From PALSA-1440 sp050011195 (GTDB lineage: Bacteria > Verrucomicrobiota > Verrucomicrobiia > Limisphaerales > UBA8199), in assembly GCA_050011195.1 (NCBI GenBank), contig JBEKJO010000005.1, positions 1-64,000 of the forward strand: DNA of 64,000 bases, given 5' to 3'. Made by a program: the position numbers and the translations under genes. Below, in pieces: positions 35,700 through 44,717 of the stretch. Within the stretch, counting starts at the first letter, position 1, and every line of letters starts with the position of its first letter. Below the pieces are notes generated by a model that was given only the letters and a program-made list of their open reading frames with translations, had not been told where the DNA came from and did not search any database.

Positions 35700-36170
35700 T
35701 CAAGCAACAGGAGGGACCGAGGGCGGGACGCCCAAGGTAGTGGGCAGTCGGTTGTGGATGAGCCAGAAGTCGCGCAGGGCCAGGGCCAGGGTCGAGAGAT
35801 CGGCCAGCGCATTGGGCTTGACCAGGTAGGCATTGGCGCCGGCGTCGTAGGCCCGGGCGATGTCATCGGGCCGGCTGGAGGAAGTGAAGATCACCACCGG
35901 CAGTCGCCGGAGCTGCGGCTCTTGCCGAATCCACTCCAGCACCTCGAACCCGGACCAGTACGGCAGGTTCAGGTCCAGCAGCACCAGGCCCGGCAGCGGA
36001 TGCAACCTCCGGTCGGCGAACGGCCCGTCGCCTGCCAGGTAGTCCTTCGCCGCCTTCCCGTCCTTCACCGTCCGGAGCGAATTCCCGATGCCCGCCTTCG
36101 TCAGCACATGCTGGAGCAACATCACGTCCGTCTCCTCGTCTTCCACGTAGAGGATGGCGATTGAGGTCAT
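35700..36170 (-). CDS. Rcp1-type single-domain response regulator
   Basis: A 156-residue receiver with the acidic pair in LYVEDEETD, the phospho-Asp in LVLLDLNLPYWSG, Ser/Thr in VVIFTSSS and Lys in YLVKPN. The extended loop before the Asp is typical of the Rcp1 type partnered with phytochrome-like kinases. There is no output domain. Its ATG overlaps the TGA of the upstream hybrid kinase, so it is the last gene of the five-gene phosphorelay operon. A C-terminal tail (LIHNRLPTTLG) is rich in Pro and Val. Confidence 0.9.
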   Translation of the reverse strand: MTSIAILYVEDEETDVMLLQHVLTKAGIGNSLRTVKDGKAAKDYLAGDGPFADRRLHPLPGLVLLDLNLPYWSGFEVLEWIRQEPQLRRLPVVIFTSSSRPDDIARAYDAGANAYLVKPNALADLSTLALALRDFWLIHNRLPTTLGVPPSVPPVA

Positions 36171-37549
36171 CCTGGTTGGTCCGCCGCCCCCTTTAACTCG
36201 ACCCAGAAGCGGCTGCCGCGGCCCGGCTCGGATTCCAGCCCCATTCGGCCGCCCATCTTCTCGACGGCCTTGCGCACCACAGTCAGCCCCACGCCGGTTC
36301 CGTCGCAACTCTTGTCCAGACGCTGGAACATCTTGAAAATGCGCTCCTGCGCTTCCTTCGGGATGCCGACGCCATTGTCGGCGAACCACAGACGGACCAT
36401 GTGGTTGAGGGTTGAGCCTTGAGGGTTGAAGGAGTGAAGTGCGGGAGGCTGCGGCGTGTTGCGTGTTGCGTGTTGCGTGGCCGGCGACTGGCAATTAGTG
36501 ACTGGTAATTGGTCGGTCTCGGCGGGCAACGGCTCGTGCCTCTCTTCGGATTTCGGCCTTCGCCCTTCCTTCGGGTTTCGGATTTCGGCCTTCGGATTTC
36601 CCACCCGCTCGGCCCACACGCGCACCTGTGGCCGGGTGCCGGGGGCGACGAACTTGATGGCGTTGCCCAGCAGATTGGAGAAACACTGCGTCAAGGCGGC
36701 CTCGTTCCCCAGCAGGCGCGGCAACGGCCCTTCGATCTGAATCTCCACGTGCGGCGGCTGAAAGGCGGGATAGGTTTCGATGATGCTGCGCAGCAGCCCT
36801 TGCACGTCCACCGGCACGAGCTTCAGTTCGCTGCGCGCCAAGCGGCTGTATTGGAGCACGTCCTGGATCAGCTTGTCCATGCGCGCGGCGGCGCTGGTGA
36901 TGCGCTCAATATGTTCCTGCGCCCTGGACCGGCCGCACGCCAGGCACTCCTCGCCCAGAATCTGCGCAAAGGAACGGATGGCCCGGAGCGGCGCCCGCAA
37001 GTCGTGCGTGATGCTGTGCGAAAAGTCTTCCAGGTCGCTGATCGTCTCTTCGAGCGACGCGGTGCGCTCGGCGACGCGGCGTTCCAACTCCGAGTTCCAC
37101 TCGCGCAACTGCCGCTCGCTCGAGCGCAAAGCCTCCTCGGTCCGCTTGAGGGTTTCTTCGGCTTGCTTGCGCTCGATGGCGTAGCGAATGGCCCTGGCGG
37201 TCTGGCGGCCATAAGCCTGGCCTTTGATCAGGTAATCCTGGATTCCGTGGCGGACGGCTTCCAGGCCCACCGCTTCATTGGTCTCCCCGGTCAGCACGAC
37301 AATGGGCAGGTGGGGTGCCTCGGCCCGGGCGCGCAGAAACGTGTCCCGACCGGTGATGTCCGGCAGTGACAAATCGAGCAGCAGCACCTCGAACTGTTTC
37401 TGGCGCAAGCACTGGACGGCCTCCGCCCAGCATTCGACATGCGTGAAGTCAAATCCACCCAGCCCGGGTTGAGCCAGCGACTCCTGCAAAAGCACGGCGT
37501 CGGAAAAACTGTCTTCCACCAGCAGAACTCTGACCGCCGCCGCTTTCAT
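36167..37549 (-). CDS. Receiver-histidine kinase hybrid with repeat-derived insertion
   Basis: A 460-residue cytosolic protein. An N-terminal receiver (LLVEDSFSDA; phospho-Asp in VLLLDLSLPDITG; LIKGQ) is followed by a coiled coil (about 130-175), then HisKA with the phospho-His in DFSHSITHDLRAPLRAI. The ATPase domain has the N box (CFSNLLGNAIKFV), G1 (FADNGVGIPKE) and G2 (GTGVGLTVV). Between the N box and G1, residues about 317-382 are low-complexity sequence (GNPKAEIRNPKEGRRPKSEE and onward) encoded by four different heptad repeat families. The insertion sits in a variable loop, so the enzyme may still work. It overlaps the downstream receiver by ATGA. Confidence 0.88.
   Translation of the reverse strand: MKAAAVRVLLVEDSFSDAVLLQESLAQPGLGGFDFTHVECWAEAVQCLRQKQFEVLLLDLSLPDITGRDTFLRARAEAPHLPIVVLTGETNEAVGLEAVRHGIQDYLIKGQAYGRQTARAIRYAIERKQAEETLKRTEEALRSSERQLREWNSELERRVAERTASLEETISDLEDFSHSITHDLRAPLRAIRSFAQILGEECLACGRSRAQEHIERITSAAARMDKLIQDVLQYSRLARSELKLVPVDVQGLLRSIIETYPAFQPPHVEIQIEGPLPRLLGNEAALTQCFSNLLGNAIKFVAPGTRPQVRVWAERVGNPKAEIRNPKEGRRPKSEERHEPLPAETDQLPVTNCQSPATQHATRNTPQPPALHSFNPQGSTLNHMVRLWFADNGVGIPKEAQERIFKMFQRLDKSCDGTGVGLTVVRKAVEKMGGRMGLESEPGRGSRFWVELKGAADQPG
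36404..36600. repeat. Composite of four heptad-repeat families inside a kinase gene
   Basis: Successive arrays: GTTGAGG-type at 36404-36431, CGTGTTG-type at 36455-36480, GTGACTG-type at 36486-36512 and TCGGATT/TCGGCCT-type at 36544-36600. Each has a 7-base period. Together they add about 66 codons to the histidine kinase without breaking its frame. Confidence 0.8.
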
Positions 37550-37558
37550 GGTCCAGGC

Positions 37559-38020
37559 TTAATTGCCACTGGTTTTCGGCGCGGGCGGCAGCGTCACCAC
37601 AAAGAGCCAGAACGATTCGATGGACCGCACCACGTCCAGGAACTGGCTAAAATCGACCGGCTTGTTGATGCAACAGTTGGCGTTGAGCTGGTAAGCGCGC
37701 AAGATGTCCTGCTCGGCCCGCGAAGTGGTCAACACCACGATCGGGATGGTCTTCAGGTCATCGTCTCCCTTGATTTCGGCCAGCACTTCCCGTCCGTCTT
37801 TGCGCGGCAGGTTCAGGTCCAGCATGATCAAATCGGGCCGCGGGGCCTGGGCATACGGGCCCTGGCGGCGGAGAAACCGCATCGCCTGCACGCCATCTTC
37901 GACGATGCTCACATGATTACGCACCTTGAAATCCTTCAGCGCCTCGACGGTCAGCTCGGTATCGCTGGGGCTGTCTTCCACCAACAGGATTTCAATGGGC
38001 CGCCCCTGGTCTTCGCTCAT
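37559..38020 (-). CDS. Rcp1-type single-domain response regulator
   Basis: A 153-residue receiver. The start at 38020 (MSEDQGRPIEILLVEDS) is preceded by GGAG eight bases away. The phospho-Asp is in LIMLDLNLPRKDG, with VVLTTSRAE and the Lys in CCINKPVDF. There is no output domain. It lies 9 bases upstream of the hybrid kinase and downstream of the small membrane protein, within the same operon. It probably carries phosphate between the PAS kinase and the hybrid kinase. Confidence 0.9.
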   Translation of the reverse strand: MSEDQGRPIEILLVEDSPSDTELTVEALKDFKVRNHVSIVEDGVQAMRFLRRQGPYAQAPRPDLIMLDLNLPRKDGREVLAEIKGDDDLKTIPIVVLTTSRAEQDILRAYQLNANCCINKPVDFSQFLDVVRSIESFWLFVVTLPPAPKTSGN

Positions 38021-38067
38021 ACGCTTTGCTCCTTTATAAAGGTCCATCTCATCTCAATCGCCGCGCG

Positions 38068-38277
38068 CTAGTGCCGTGCCTGCTGATAAGCCGCGTAAAG
38101 CAGACCAACAACTGCGGCGACGATAAAGACAACGGCCACCGCCCACCAACGAAGGGCGCGCAGCTTGCGGCGCCGTGCGCCTGGCGAGGCCCGCGGGAAC
38201 AGAAGTTTGCCAACATAGCCCGGCATGAAGAGATCGTAGCAGGCGGCTGAACCGATGCCAAGAACTATCGCGCTCAT
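38068..38277 (-). CDS. Small membrane protein coupled to a histidine kinase
   Basis: A 69-residue protein (MSAIVLGIGSAACYDLF...) with a basic middle (GARRRKLRALR) and one clear membrane helix near the C-terminus (WWAVAVVFIVAAVVGLLYAA). Its ATG overlaps the TGA of the upstream PAS kinase, a strong sign that it is real and co-translated. It could modulate the kinase in the membrane. I know of no characterised relative. Confidence 0.7.
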   Translation of the reverse strand: MSAIVLGIGSAACYDLFMPGYVGKLLFPRASPGARRRKLRALRWWAVAVVFIVAAVVGLLYAAYQQARH

Positions 38278-40325
38278 TTGGGCATGGAAAAGAAAAACGT
38301 CGAGCCGTGGCCGGGCTGGGACTCGACCCAAATGGTGCCGCCGTGGCGTTCGACGATCTTCTTGCACACGGCCAGCCCGATGCCGGTGCCGGGATACTGC
38401 TTGCGCGTGTGCAACCGCTGGAAGACCTGGAAAATGCGCCCGAAATACTCTGCCTCTATGCCGATGCCATTGTCCCGCACCCAGAGGACCCAGCGGCCTT
38501 CCTCGGGCCGGACGCCGATATGGATTTGCGGCGGGCTCTCGCTGCGGAACTTGAGGGCGTTGCCGATGAGATTCTGAAAAAGCTGCATCACCTGGGTGGC
38601 ATCCACAGACAAGGCGGGCAACGGGTCGTGGGTGACCGTCGCTTGGGCGGACTTGATACCGGCCTCCAGGTTGCCCAAGGCCTGCGCCAGCACGGTCTCC
38701 AGATCGGCGGGGGTGAAATGGCCGCCGCGCGTGCCGACGCGCGAGTAGGCCAGCAAATCGGTAATGAGCTGCTCCATGCGGGTGGCGCCCTCGCAGGCGC
38801 CCGCAATGTAGTCCTGTGCTTTGGCATCCAGCTTGTCCGGGAAGCGATTCTGGAGCAGCTTGACGTAACCGCCAATGGCCCGCAGCGGCTCCTGCAAATC
38901 GTGCGACGCGACGTAAGCGAATTGTTCCAGGTCGCGATTGGAGCGTTCGAGTTCCTCGGCGGTCTGCAGAAGGGCCGCCTGAGCTTGCTTTTCCGCCGTG
39001 ACCTCGAGGTTGACGCCGATGAAGCGAACGGCGCGGCGCTGGTCGCCATCGCCCTGGAAGTACACACGCCCGTGGGAGGCGATCCAGTGCACCGAGCCAT
39101 CGGGCCAAATGACGCGGAACTCGCGGTGATAAACGCCTCCGCTTTTGCCGGTGAGGGCTTGCTGGACCGCCTCGTCCACCGCCGCCCGATCCTCGGGGTC
39201 AATGGCGGCAATGGCCCGGGCGTAGTCGATCTTCTCGGCTTCCGGGATGCCCCACATCTGCCGGCAGCGCTCGTCCCAAAACACCTCGCCGGTCTGGAAG
39301 TGGTAGTCCCAAGCGCCGAGGTCGGCGGCCTCCAGCGCCAGGCGCCGCTGCTCGGCCGAGCTGCGCAAGTCGGCGCTGGCCTGCTCGGTTTGCTGGCGCG
39401 CCCGGATGGCGTCTTCCGCCAGGCTCAGGGCAGCCTGGCGGGAGGCCTGAACTTCTTGGTTGGCGGCCTGGAGTTCGGCGACGCGCTGCCGCAGTTCCGC
39501 GTTCAACTGGTAAACGGCCTTTTCCGCCTGTTTGCGCTCGCTGATGTCCGTGAGGAAGGAGTAATAGTATTCCGGCTTGCCCTTCGCATCCCGCGCCAGG
39601 TGAACGAGCAGTTCGATGGGCACGCGTGAGCCGTCTTTCCTGAGGTATTCCTTCTCATAGTGGACCGGCTGGCCGGTCGCGTGCAGTTCCTCCAGTTTCT
39701 GCCGCTCAATCTCGCGCCATTCGGGGGGCGTGAGGGTGCTGGCCCAGTCCCTGCTCCGCAGCTCCTCGCCGCTGTAGCCGGTCAGTTGCTCGAAGGCCCG
39801 GTTGATCAGCCCCAAACGACCATCCGGATACCCTACGGCGAAAGCCTGCGATGAGCGCTCGATGACACTGGCTAGAAACTCGTTCTGCCGCCGGGTCTCC
39901 CGCAGCGCGAGTTCCTTGTCGTAAGCCGCCGCCTTCAGCCGCGCGCGGCGGTAGAGTTCGGCCACCACGCTTATGAAGAGGCCCATGCTGCAGAAGAAAG
40001 CCATGCCAACGGCATCCACGGGATTTGTGATCTCGAACCGGCCGAGCGGAGGGAGCAGCCAGTAGTCCACGACCAGCGCCGCCGTTACGGTGGCCACCAG
40101 GCCCGGCCAGAATCCCCCGAGCAGAGCTACGACCATAACGGCGGGATAGAAGGTGATATACGTGGGCAGCCCTTCGCCCACGAGCGCCGTCAGCCCCAGG
40201 CGCAGCAGAAGGCCGCCGCCCGCCGCCGCCACCGCGGCGGCATAGCGGGCAAGCCAGCGGTATTTGAAATCCTGATTGGGTCGCTCTCCAGGGTCCGAAG
40301 TTAGACTGGGCTTCGAATTTGGCAT
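38274..40325 (-). CDS. Membrane PAS-sensor histidine kinase
   Basis: A 683-residue kinase. Residues about 25-130 hold four hydrophobic segments resembling the KdpD-type DUF4118 sensor membrane region (YITFYPAVMVVALLGGFWPG). A first PAS domain (about 155-270; SVIERSSQAFAVGYPDG) is followed by a coiled coil, then a second PAS/PAC domain (about 335-450; WDYHFQTGEVFWDERCRQMW). HisKA carries the phospho-His in YVASHDLQEPLRAIGGY. The ATPase domain has FQNLIGNALKF, VRDNGIGIEAEY and GTGIGLAVCKKI. It is the first gene of the phosphorelay operon and overlaps the small membrane protein. The ligand is unknown. Confidence 0.9.
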   Translation of the reverse strand: MPNSKPSLTSDPGERPNQDFKYRWLARYAAAVAAAGGGLLLRLGLTALVGEGLPTYITFYPAVMVVALLGGFWPGLVATVTAALVVDYWLLPPLGRFEITNPVDAVGMAFFCSMGLFISVVAELYRRARLKAAAYDKELALRETRRQNEFLASVIERSSQAFAVGYPDGRLGLINRAFEQLTGYSGEELRSRDWASTLTPPEWREIERQKLEELHATGQPVHYEKEYLRKDGSRVPIELLVHLARDAKGKPEYYYSFLTDISERKQAEKAVYQLNAELRQRVAELQAANQEVQASRQAALSLAEDAIRARQQTEQASADLRSSAEQRRLALEAADLGAWDYHFQTGEVFWDERCRQMWGIPEAEKIDYARAIAAIDPEDRAAVDEAVQQALTGKSGGVYHREFRVIWPDGSVHWIASHGRVYFQGDGDQRRAVRFIGVNLEVTAEKQAQAALLQTAEELERSNRDLEQFAYVASHDLQEPLRAIGGYVKLLQNRFPDKLDAKAQDYIAGACEGATRMEQLITDLLAYSRVGTRGGHFTPADLETVLAQALGNLEAGIKSAQATVTHDPLPALSVDATQVMQLFQNLIGNALKFRSESPPQIHIGVRPEEGRWVLWVRDNGIGIEAEYFGRIFQVFQRLHTRKQYPGTGIGLAVCKKIVERHGGTIWVESQPGHGSTFFFSMPK

Positions 40326-40575
40326 AACTATTTTCGGTTATGCCGACCGCGACGGGCGGTCGGCATCGTTCAAAAGCGGGACCGGTTGCGGGCGAGACCA
40401 CTGACGGGTTTGGGATGACCGTAGCAAAAGCGCCCGGCGTTGGGTCAATGAGAATTGCGGCCAATGCAATCCGTATATGGGGTGTTCACCCCATAGCGGA
40501 ACCGCCCGCGGGTCAGTATTATTACGGAGTGTCTTTGACGATGTAAACAATTCAATCCACCAAGTTGCTAGTCCT

Positions 40576-40773
40576 ATGCCTATGAAGCGAAAGTTCGCCC
40601 CACAACCCGTTGCTCCGCCGGAAACGCAGGAGCCGAACCCGCCAGTGGAATCGGTCGCCCTGGCCTCGGAAAGCAACCCGGAACCCGCCCCTACGACAAC
40701 CCAGGCGCCGCCTGAAATCCTTGAGAGGGGTGACGACCGCTATTACGCCCTCCACTGGGGCATAAACGAGTGA
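40576..40773 (+). CDS. Possible small Pro-rich protein
   Basis: A 65-residue frame beginning MPMKRKFAPQPVAPPE, rich in Pro, Glu and Ala, and ending in RGDDRYYALHWGINE. No ribosome-binding site, domain or signal is visible. The patterned composition and the clean end make it more protein-like than other frames in this gap, but it may be spurious. Apart from this and the palindrome at 40915, the 674-base gap 40326-40999 holds nothing I can name. Confidence 0.3.
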   Translation: MPMKRKFAPQPVAPPETQEPNPPVESVALASESNPEPAPTTTQAPPEILERGDDRYYALHWGINE

Positions 40774-40914
40774 AGCGGCCCGAACCCGTCCCGGCAGCAC
40801 CGCTCTGAGGTCTCGTCGGTTGAGACAGGCACCAGGCTGGCGGCCTCGCGGGTGTGATGCCATCTCCGGTTCGAAAACGCACTATTCCAAGGCCGCGTGG
40901 ACCCCTCACCCCAG

Positions 40915-40941
40915 CCCTCTCCCCATCCGATGGGGAGAGGG
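40915..40941. repeat. Short perfect palindrome (CCCTCTCCCCATC type)
   Basis: CCCTCTCCCCATC and GATGGGGAGAGGG are separated by one base, preceded by CCTCACCCCAG. This is a dispersed intergenic repeat type seen in many high-GC bacteria. It may act as a transcript-end hairpin for the redoxin gene on the minus strand, but there is no U-tract. Confidence 0.6.
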
Positions 40942-40999
40942 AGAGACGACGGCATCGAATGGTGCAGTTGCAAGCCGCACTTGGTATGAAATGTTTGGC

Positions 41000-41599
41000 T
41001 TAACTGCCGTATTTCACGCCGCAGCCGTAGGGTTTGGTCTGCGACACCGCCAGTTTGTCTCCGGCCTGCAATCTCTGAACGGCTTCACGCACATAGTTGC
41101 GGGCGGTGCGGGGGTCGCCGTCCGGCGCTGGCCGGTCGTCAATGGCACCCTGGTAAACCAGGACCCCGCTCGCGTCAATGACGAACATGTGCGGCGTGGT
41201 TCTCATTCCGTATGCCTTCCCAACGTCGCCCGAGCTGTCATCGAGCCAGGCGGTGGCGTTGATCTTTTCGCTGGCCCATTCCTTCTTGGCTGCCTCGGCG
41301 CTCCGGTGGCTGGGGTGTTTCGGCGAGACGGAGTTCACGAGGAGCCACACGACGCCCTTGGCGGCCAGATCGTGCTGCAGTTCCTGCATCGCTCCGCTCC
41401 GGTACTGGTTATGGCAGTACGGGCAGTCGAGGTTGTAGGATTCGAGCACGACGATCTTGCCCTGGTAATCGCTCAGTTTATGGGTTTGGCCGTTGATGTC
41501 GGTGGCAGTAAACTCGGGCGCGGGTTTGCCGATTTCCGCCGCGGCCAGCGCGGCACCGACGACTCCGAACAGGCTCAGGAGGATAATTGCACGTTTCAT
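41000..41599 (-). CDS. Exported thioredoxin-like (AhpC/TSA) protein
   Basis: A 199-residue protein with a signal peptide (MKRAIILLSLFGVVGAALAA) and a good AGAGAAGA site before the ATG. The redoxin fold is marked by GKPAPEFTATDINGQ, the thioredoxin-type CPYC in LESYNLDCPYCHNQY, and the cis-Pro loop MRTTPHMFVID. It probably acts as a periplasmic thiol-disulfide or peroxide-handling enzyme. The DsbD-like gene 95 bases upstream on the same strand could supply its electrons. Confidence 0.88.
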   Translation of the reverse strand: MKRAIILLSLFGVVGAALAAAEIGKPAPEFTATDINGQTHKLSDYQGKIVVLESYNLDCPYCHNQYRSGAMQELQHDLAAKGVVWLLVNSVSPKHPSHRSAEAAKKEWASEKINATAWLDDSSGDVGKAYGMRTTPHMFVIDASGVLVYQGAIDDRPAPDGDPRTARNYVREAVQRLQAGDKLAVSQTKPYGCGVKYGS

Positions 41600-41693
41600 A
41601 ATATCTTCTCTTAGTATTTGATTAAACTTATGTGTTCCGCCTACAAAGAAGCATAGGTCGGCGATCTTTGCAAATGGGAGACCGCAGATTGTT

Positions 41694-43844
41694 CTACCGC
41701 GCGGCGCGCTCGAGGGCGTCCAGGACGATGCGGGGCGTCAAGGCTTCGGGCAGAACCACGGGCGGCTCACCGGGGTTCTTCGGATAAACCAAAACGAGCG
41801 GCACGCCGGCGCGGCCAAAGCGGTTCAGCTCGGTGGTGATGTCGTCGGGCAAGCGCGTGTAATCGCCCAGCAGCGCGACGGCGTTGGTCTGCTTGAGCTT
41901 CGCGCGGACGGAAGGGATGTCGATGGCAATTCTCTTATTCGCCTGGCAGGTCAGGCACCAATCGGCGGTGAAATCAACGAACACGGGACGGCCCTGGGCG
42001 CGCGCCTGGGCCAGCGCCCCCAGGCTCCAGCGCTGCCAGTCAATGCCGTCGGGACTTTCTTTGAGAGAGCCTGCCGGGAAGGTGTCGGGGACCGGCGAGC
42101 GCCAGCGCAACTGGCCTTCCACAGCGTAAAGGAAACCGCCGACGAGGAGGACCAAAGCCGCGGCCATCCCCAGTCCACGATGCGTCCGTCCGCGTTGAAC
42201 GAACTCGCCGTAAATCCAGGCCGCGAGCGCGAGAATGACGAGGAAGAGGCCGAGCCACAACGAACGCTTGCCATAATGCAACGGAATGAGGCTGAACAGC
42301 CACACCGCCGTGGCCAGCATCGGGAAGCCCATCGCGACCTTGAATCGCTCCATCCAGGCGCCGGGCTTGGGCAGGAACTTTAACCACGCCGGCTGCCAGC
42401 TTAAGATGACGTAAGGGGAGGCGAGCCCCAGTCCCACGACCACGAACATCAGCACGATGATGCCGGCGGTTTGGGTGAAGGCAAAGCCGAGGGCAGCGCC
42501 GAGGAAGGGGGCGGTGCAAGGCGTGGCCAGGATGGTGGCGAGCACGCCATTGAAGAACGCACCCGCGGAGCCTTGTTTCGACGCCAAAGTTCCGGCGGCA
42601 CCCAGGACGCGTGCGCCCGGGTTGATTTCGAAGAGGCCAAACAGATTCAGCGCCACGAGGGTCACCAGCGCGGTGAGCAGAACGAGAAACTGTGGGTTGC
42701 CAAACTGCATCCCCCAGCCGGCTTGGTGCCCTGCGGCCTTGACGCCGATTACCAGAGCCGCCAGCACGAGGAACGAGACCAGCACGCCGAGCGCGTAGAT
42801 CAAGCCCAGTTTGCGGACCTGGCGCGGTTCATCCCTGGCCTGCCCCACGAAGCCGAGAATCTTCAAGGCGATGACCGGCAGCACGCACGGCATCACGTTC
42901 AAAATCAGCCCGCCAAGGAAAGCATAGAGCAGCATCTTCCAAAGCGGGGGAGCAATGATGACTGGCGGAGGGGTTTGGCTGAGCATCTCGCCCGCAACGG
43001 CCGTTGAATAGAGGATGGGCAGGCTGACTTCATAGGCCAGGCGCGCGGGGCCGGACTGCTGAACGAGAAGACCGGAGATTTGGCGCGGCCAGCCGCCCTT
43101 GAGCTTCCTGACCTCCTTGCTCAGGCGGATTGTCCCCGGGCCGGCTGAGGCGATCTGGGTGGCCGGCTGCACCTCGAAATCCTCGCTGGAGTCGGGGAAG
43201 AAGTCCGCGTTGGTGGCGGCGGTGGCGGAGTTCCATTCCAGGATCAGCGGGCGGGAGTTGGCGGCGGCGGAGTGGTCCCACCGCGCGCGGGCCAACAAGC
43301 CGTCGCCGCTTTTCGGGAGCTTCAATTGCCAGGCCCGGATCAGGGCGGCGTCCTGGGAAGGCTTTGTCTCGGCGCCGATATTGAGCGTCGTTTGCACGCT
43401 GGCCTTGCCGGGAACGCAGAGCGCCTCGCACTCCAGCCATGAGACGCTGGCTTTCAGGTCGAGCGGTCCGGGGCGCAAATCGGCTGCGAGTTTGAGCGGC
43501 ACGAGCAGGACGACCTCGTTCGTATAGATGTAAGTGGTGAGGTCTTCGTCCGGGAGCTTCTCGGGGACCGGCCACTGGATGGCGCCCGCCGTGACGCCCG
43601 CCGGCAGTTGCCACGCGATTTTCGACGCCATGCCCGACGCGCCCGGGTTCCGCCAGTAGGTATGCCAGCCCGGGTCCATTTGGAGTTGCACACCCGCGAG
43701 CACTGTGTCGCCTGGCCGCGCCGTTTCCGCGGCCAGAACCAGCCGCGCCTGCGTGTGGGCGGCGCCGGCGGAAAGACCGGCCACGCAGAACCAGGCGGCG
43801 CCCAGCAGATTGAGTATCCGTCGCACAGGGATAAGATGCCTCAA
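41694..43844 (-). CDS. DsbD-family protein-disulfide reductase
   Basis: A 716-residue membrane protein. After a signal peptide comes an N-terminal DsbD-alpha-like domain (WHTYWRNPGASG, LECEALCVPG). The central part has about eight membrane helices, with the paired Cys in MPCVLPVIALKILGF and ATPCTAPFLGAALG. The C-terminal thioredoxin domain has ADWCLTCQANKR. It should move electrons from cytoplasmic thioredoxin to periplasmic partners such as the downstream redoxin. The frame opens with TTG at 43844, directly after the TAG of the SirB1-like gene. GTG at 43826 is an alternative start that also gives a signal peptide. Confidence 0.9.
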   Translation of the reverse strand: MRHLIPVRRILNLLGAAWFCVAGLSAGAAHTQARLVLAAETARPGDTVLAGVQLQMDPGWHTYWRNPGASGMASKIAWQLPAGVTAGAIQWPVPEKLPDEDLTTYIYTNEVVLLVPLKLAADLRPGPLDLKASVSWLECEALCVPGKASVQTTLNIGAETKPSQDAALIRAWQLKLPKSGDGLLARARWDHSAAANSRPLILEWNSATAATNADFFPDSSEDFEVQPATQIASAGPGTIRLSKEVRKLKGGWPRQISGLLVQQSGPARLAYEVSLPILYSTAVAGEMLSQTPPPVIIAPPLWKMLLYAFLGGLILNVMPCVLPVIALKILGFVGQARDEPRQVRKLGLIYALGVLVSFLVLAALVIGVKAAGHQAGWGMQFGNPQFLVLLTALVTLVALNLFGLFEINPGARVLGAAGTLASKQGSAGAFFNGVLATILATPCTAPFLGAALGFAFTQTAGIIVLMFVVVGLGLASPYVILSWQPAWLKFLPKPGAWMERFKVAMGFPMLATAVWLFSLIPLHYGKRSLWLGLFLVILALAAWIYGEFVQRGRTHRGLGMAAALVLLVGGFLYAVEGQLRWRSPVPDTFPAGSLKESPDGIDWQRWSLGALAQARAQGRPVFVDFTADWCLTCQANKRIAIDIPSVRAKLKQTNAVALLGDYTRLPDDITTELNRFGRAGVPLVLVYPKNPGEPPVVLPEALTPRIVLDALERAAR

Positions 43845-44717
43845 CTAGCGGGCCAGGGCGACCAGGTACCGCTGCAGCCGCATCGTTTCCACCGCAAGTT
43901 CCAGGCGTTGATAAACCTGATGGAGATTGCTGCAAACGCGCAGAAGGAACCGGCGCGCACTGACCGGCGTCAGGTAATCGTCGCGCAGGCTGCAGTTCGC
44001 ATTGATCAGGTACTGAACGCAATCGGCCTTGGTGAGGAGTTTCCCGCGATTGAAAGGGTCGAGGTAGATCTCAGCCGCGGTGGATTGGTAGCGGCAAATG
44101 AAGTGGCCTGGCAGCCCGATGCCGGCGATGGGAAGCCGCAGCCGCCGTGCCAGCAAAAGGTAGAGCAGACACAGGTTGATGGGGTTGCCGGTCCGCTGGT
44201 CGATGACGCGGTTCAAGTAACTGTTTTCCGGGTCGTAATAGTTCGCTTCGTTGCCGACGAAACCGAGTTCGCCGAAGAGGTATTGGTTGATGGCGGTCAG
44301 GATGGGTTGCGGTTCGGCGCTGGCGGCAAACCGGCCCCGCAGTTCGTTGGCGTAAGCGTCCAGCACGGCTTGATAGGCTTCGACGTTGATCAGCGGGTAT
44401 TGCGTCTGCGCGAAGAGCCAAGCGCCCTGTTCGAGGTCGAATTCCTCGCCGTGCCTGAGGCAAAAGGCAAGGAAATGGTCGTCCGCGGCTTGCCGGTCGA
44501 AGTGGAGCACAATCTGCCGCGCGCGGCGGCGCAACGCGGGGTCGTTGCTCATGGTGTGTGGCCGGAGCCACTCGGCAGCCGGCGGGCCGCAGGAAAGAAG
44601 CTTTTCCCGCACCGTCCGGTAAACGAGCGGATCCTCGTCGGCCAGCAAACTGAGCAGGGCGATTCGCTGACTCTGAGAGAGCTCTTGTGGTAACGCGGTG
44701 ATGCCAACCGGATTCAT
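43845..44717 (-). CDS. SirB1/transglutaminase-like protein
   Basis: A protein of about 290 residues starting MNPVGITALPQELSQSQRI. The N-terminal third is helical and HEAT-like (RIALLSLLADEDPLVYRTV). The rest matches the SirB1 family with a transglutaminase-like core: YLNRVIDQRTGNPINLCLLY and LRLPIAGIGLPGHFICRY. SirB1 proteins often lack the catalytic Cys, and none is obvious here. It is upstream of the DsbD-like gene in the same reading frame, with only a TAG between. The function is unknown. Confidence 0.8.
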   Translation of the reverse strand: MNPVGITALPQELSQSQRIALLSLLADEDPLVYRTVREKLLSCGPPAAEWLRPHTMSNDPALRRRARQIVLHFDRQAADDHFLAFCLRHGEEFDLEQGAWLFAQTQYPLINVEAYQAVLDAYANELRGRFAASAEPQPILTAINQYLFGELGFVGNEANYYDPENSYLNRVIDQRTGNPINLCLLYLLLARRLRLPIAGIGLPGHFICRYQSTAAEIYLDPFNRGKLLTKADCVQYLINANCSLRDDYLTPVSARRFLLRVCSNLHQVYQRLELAVETMRLQRYLVALAR

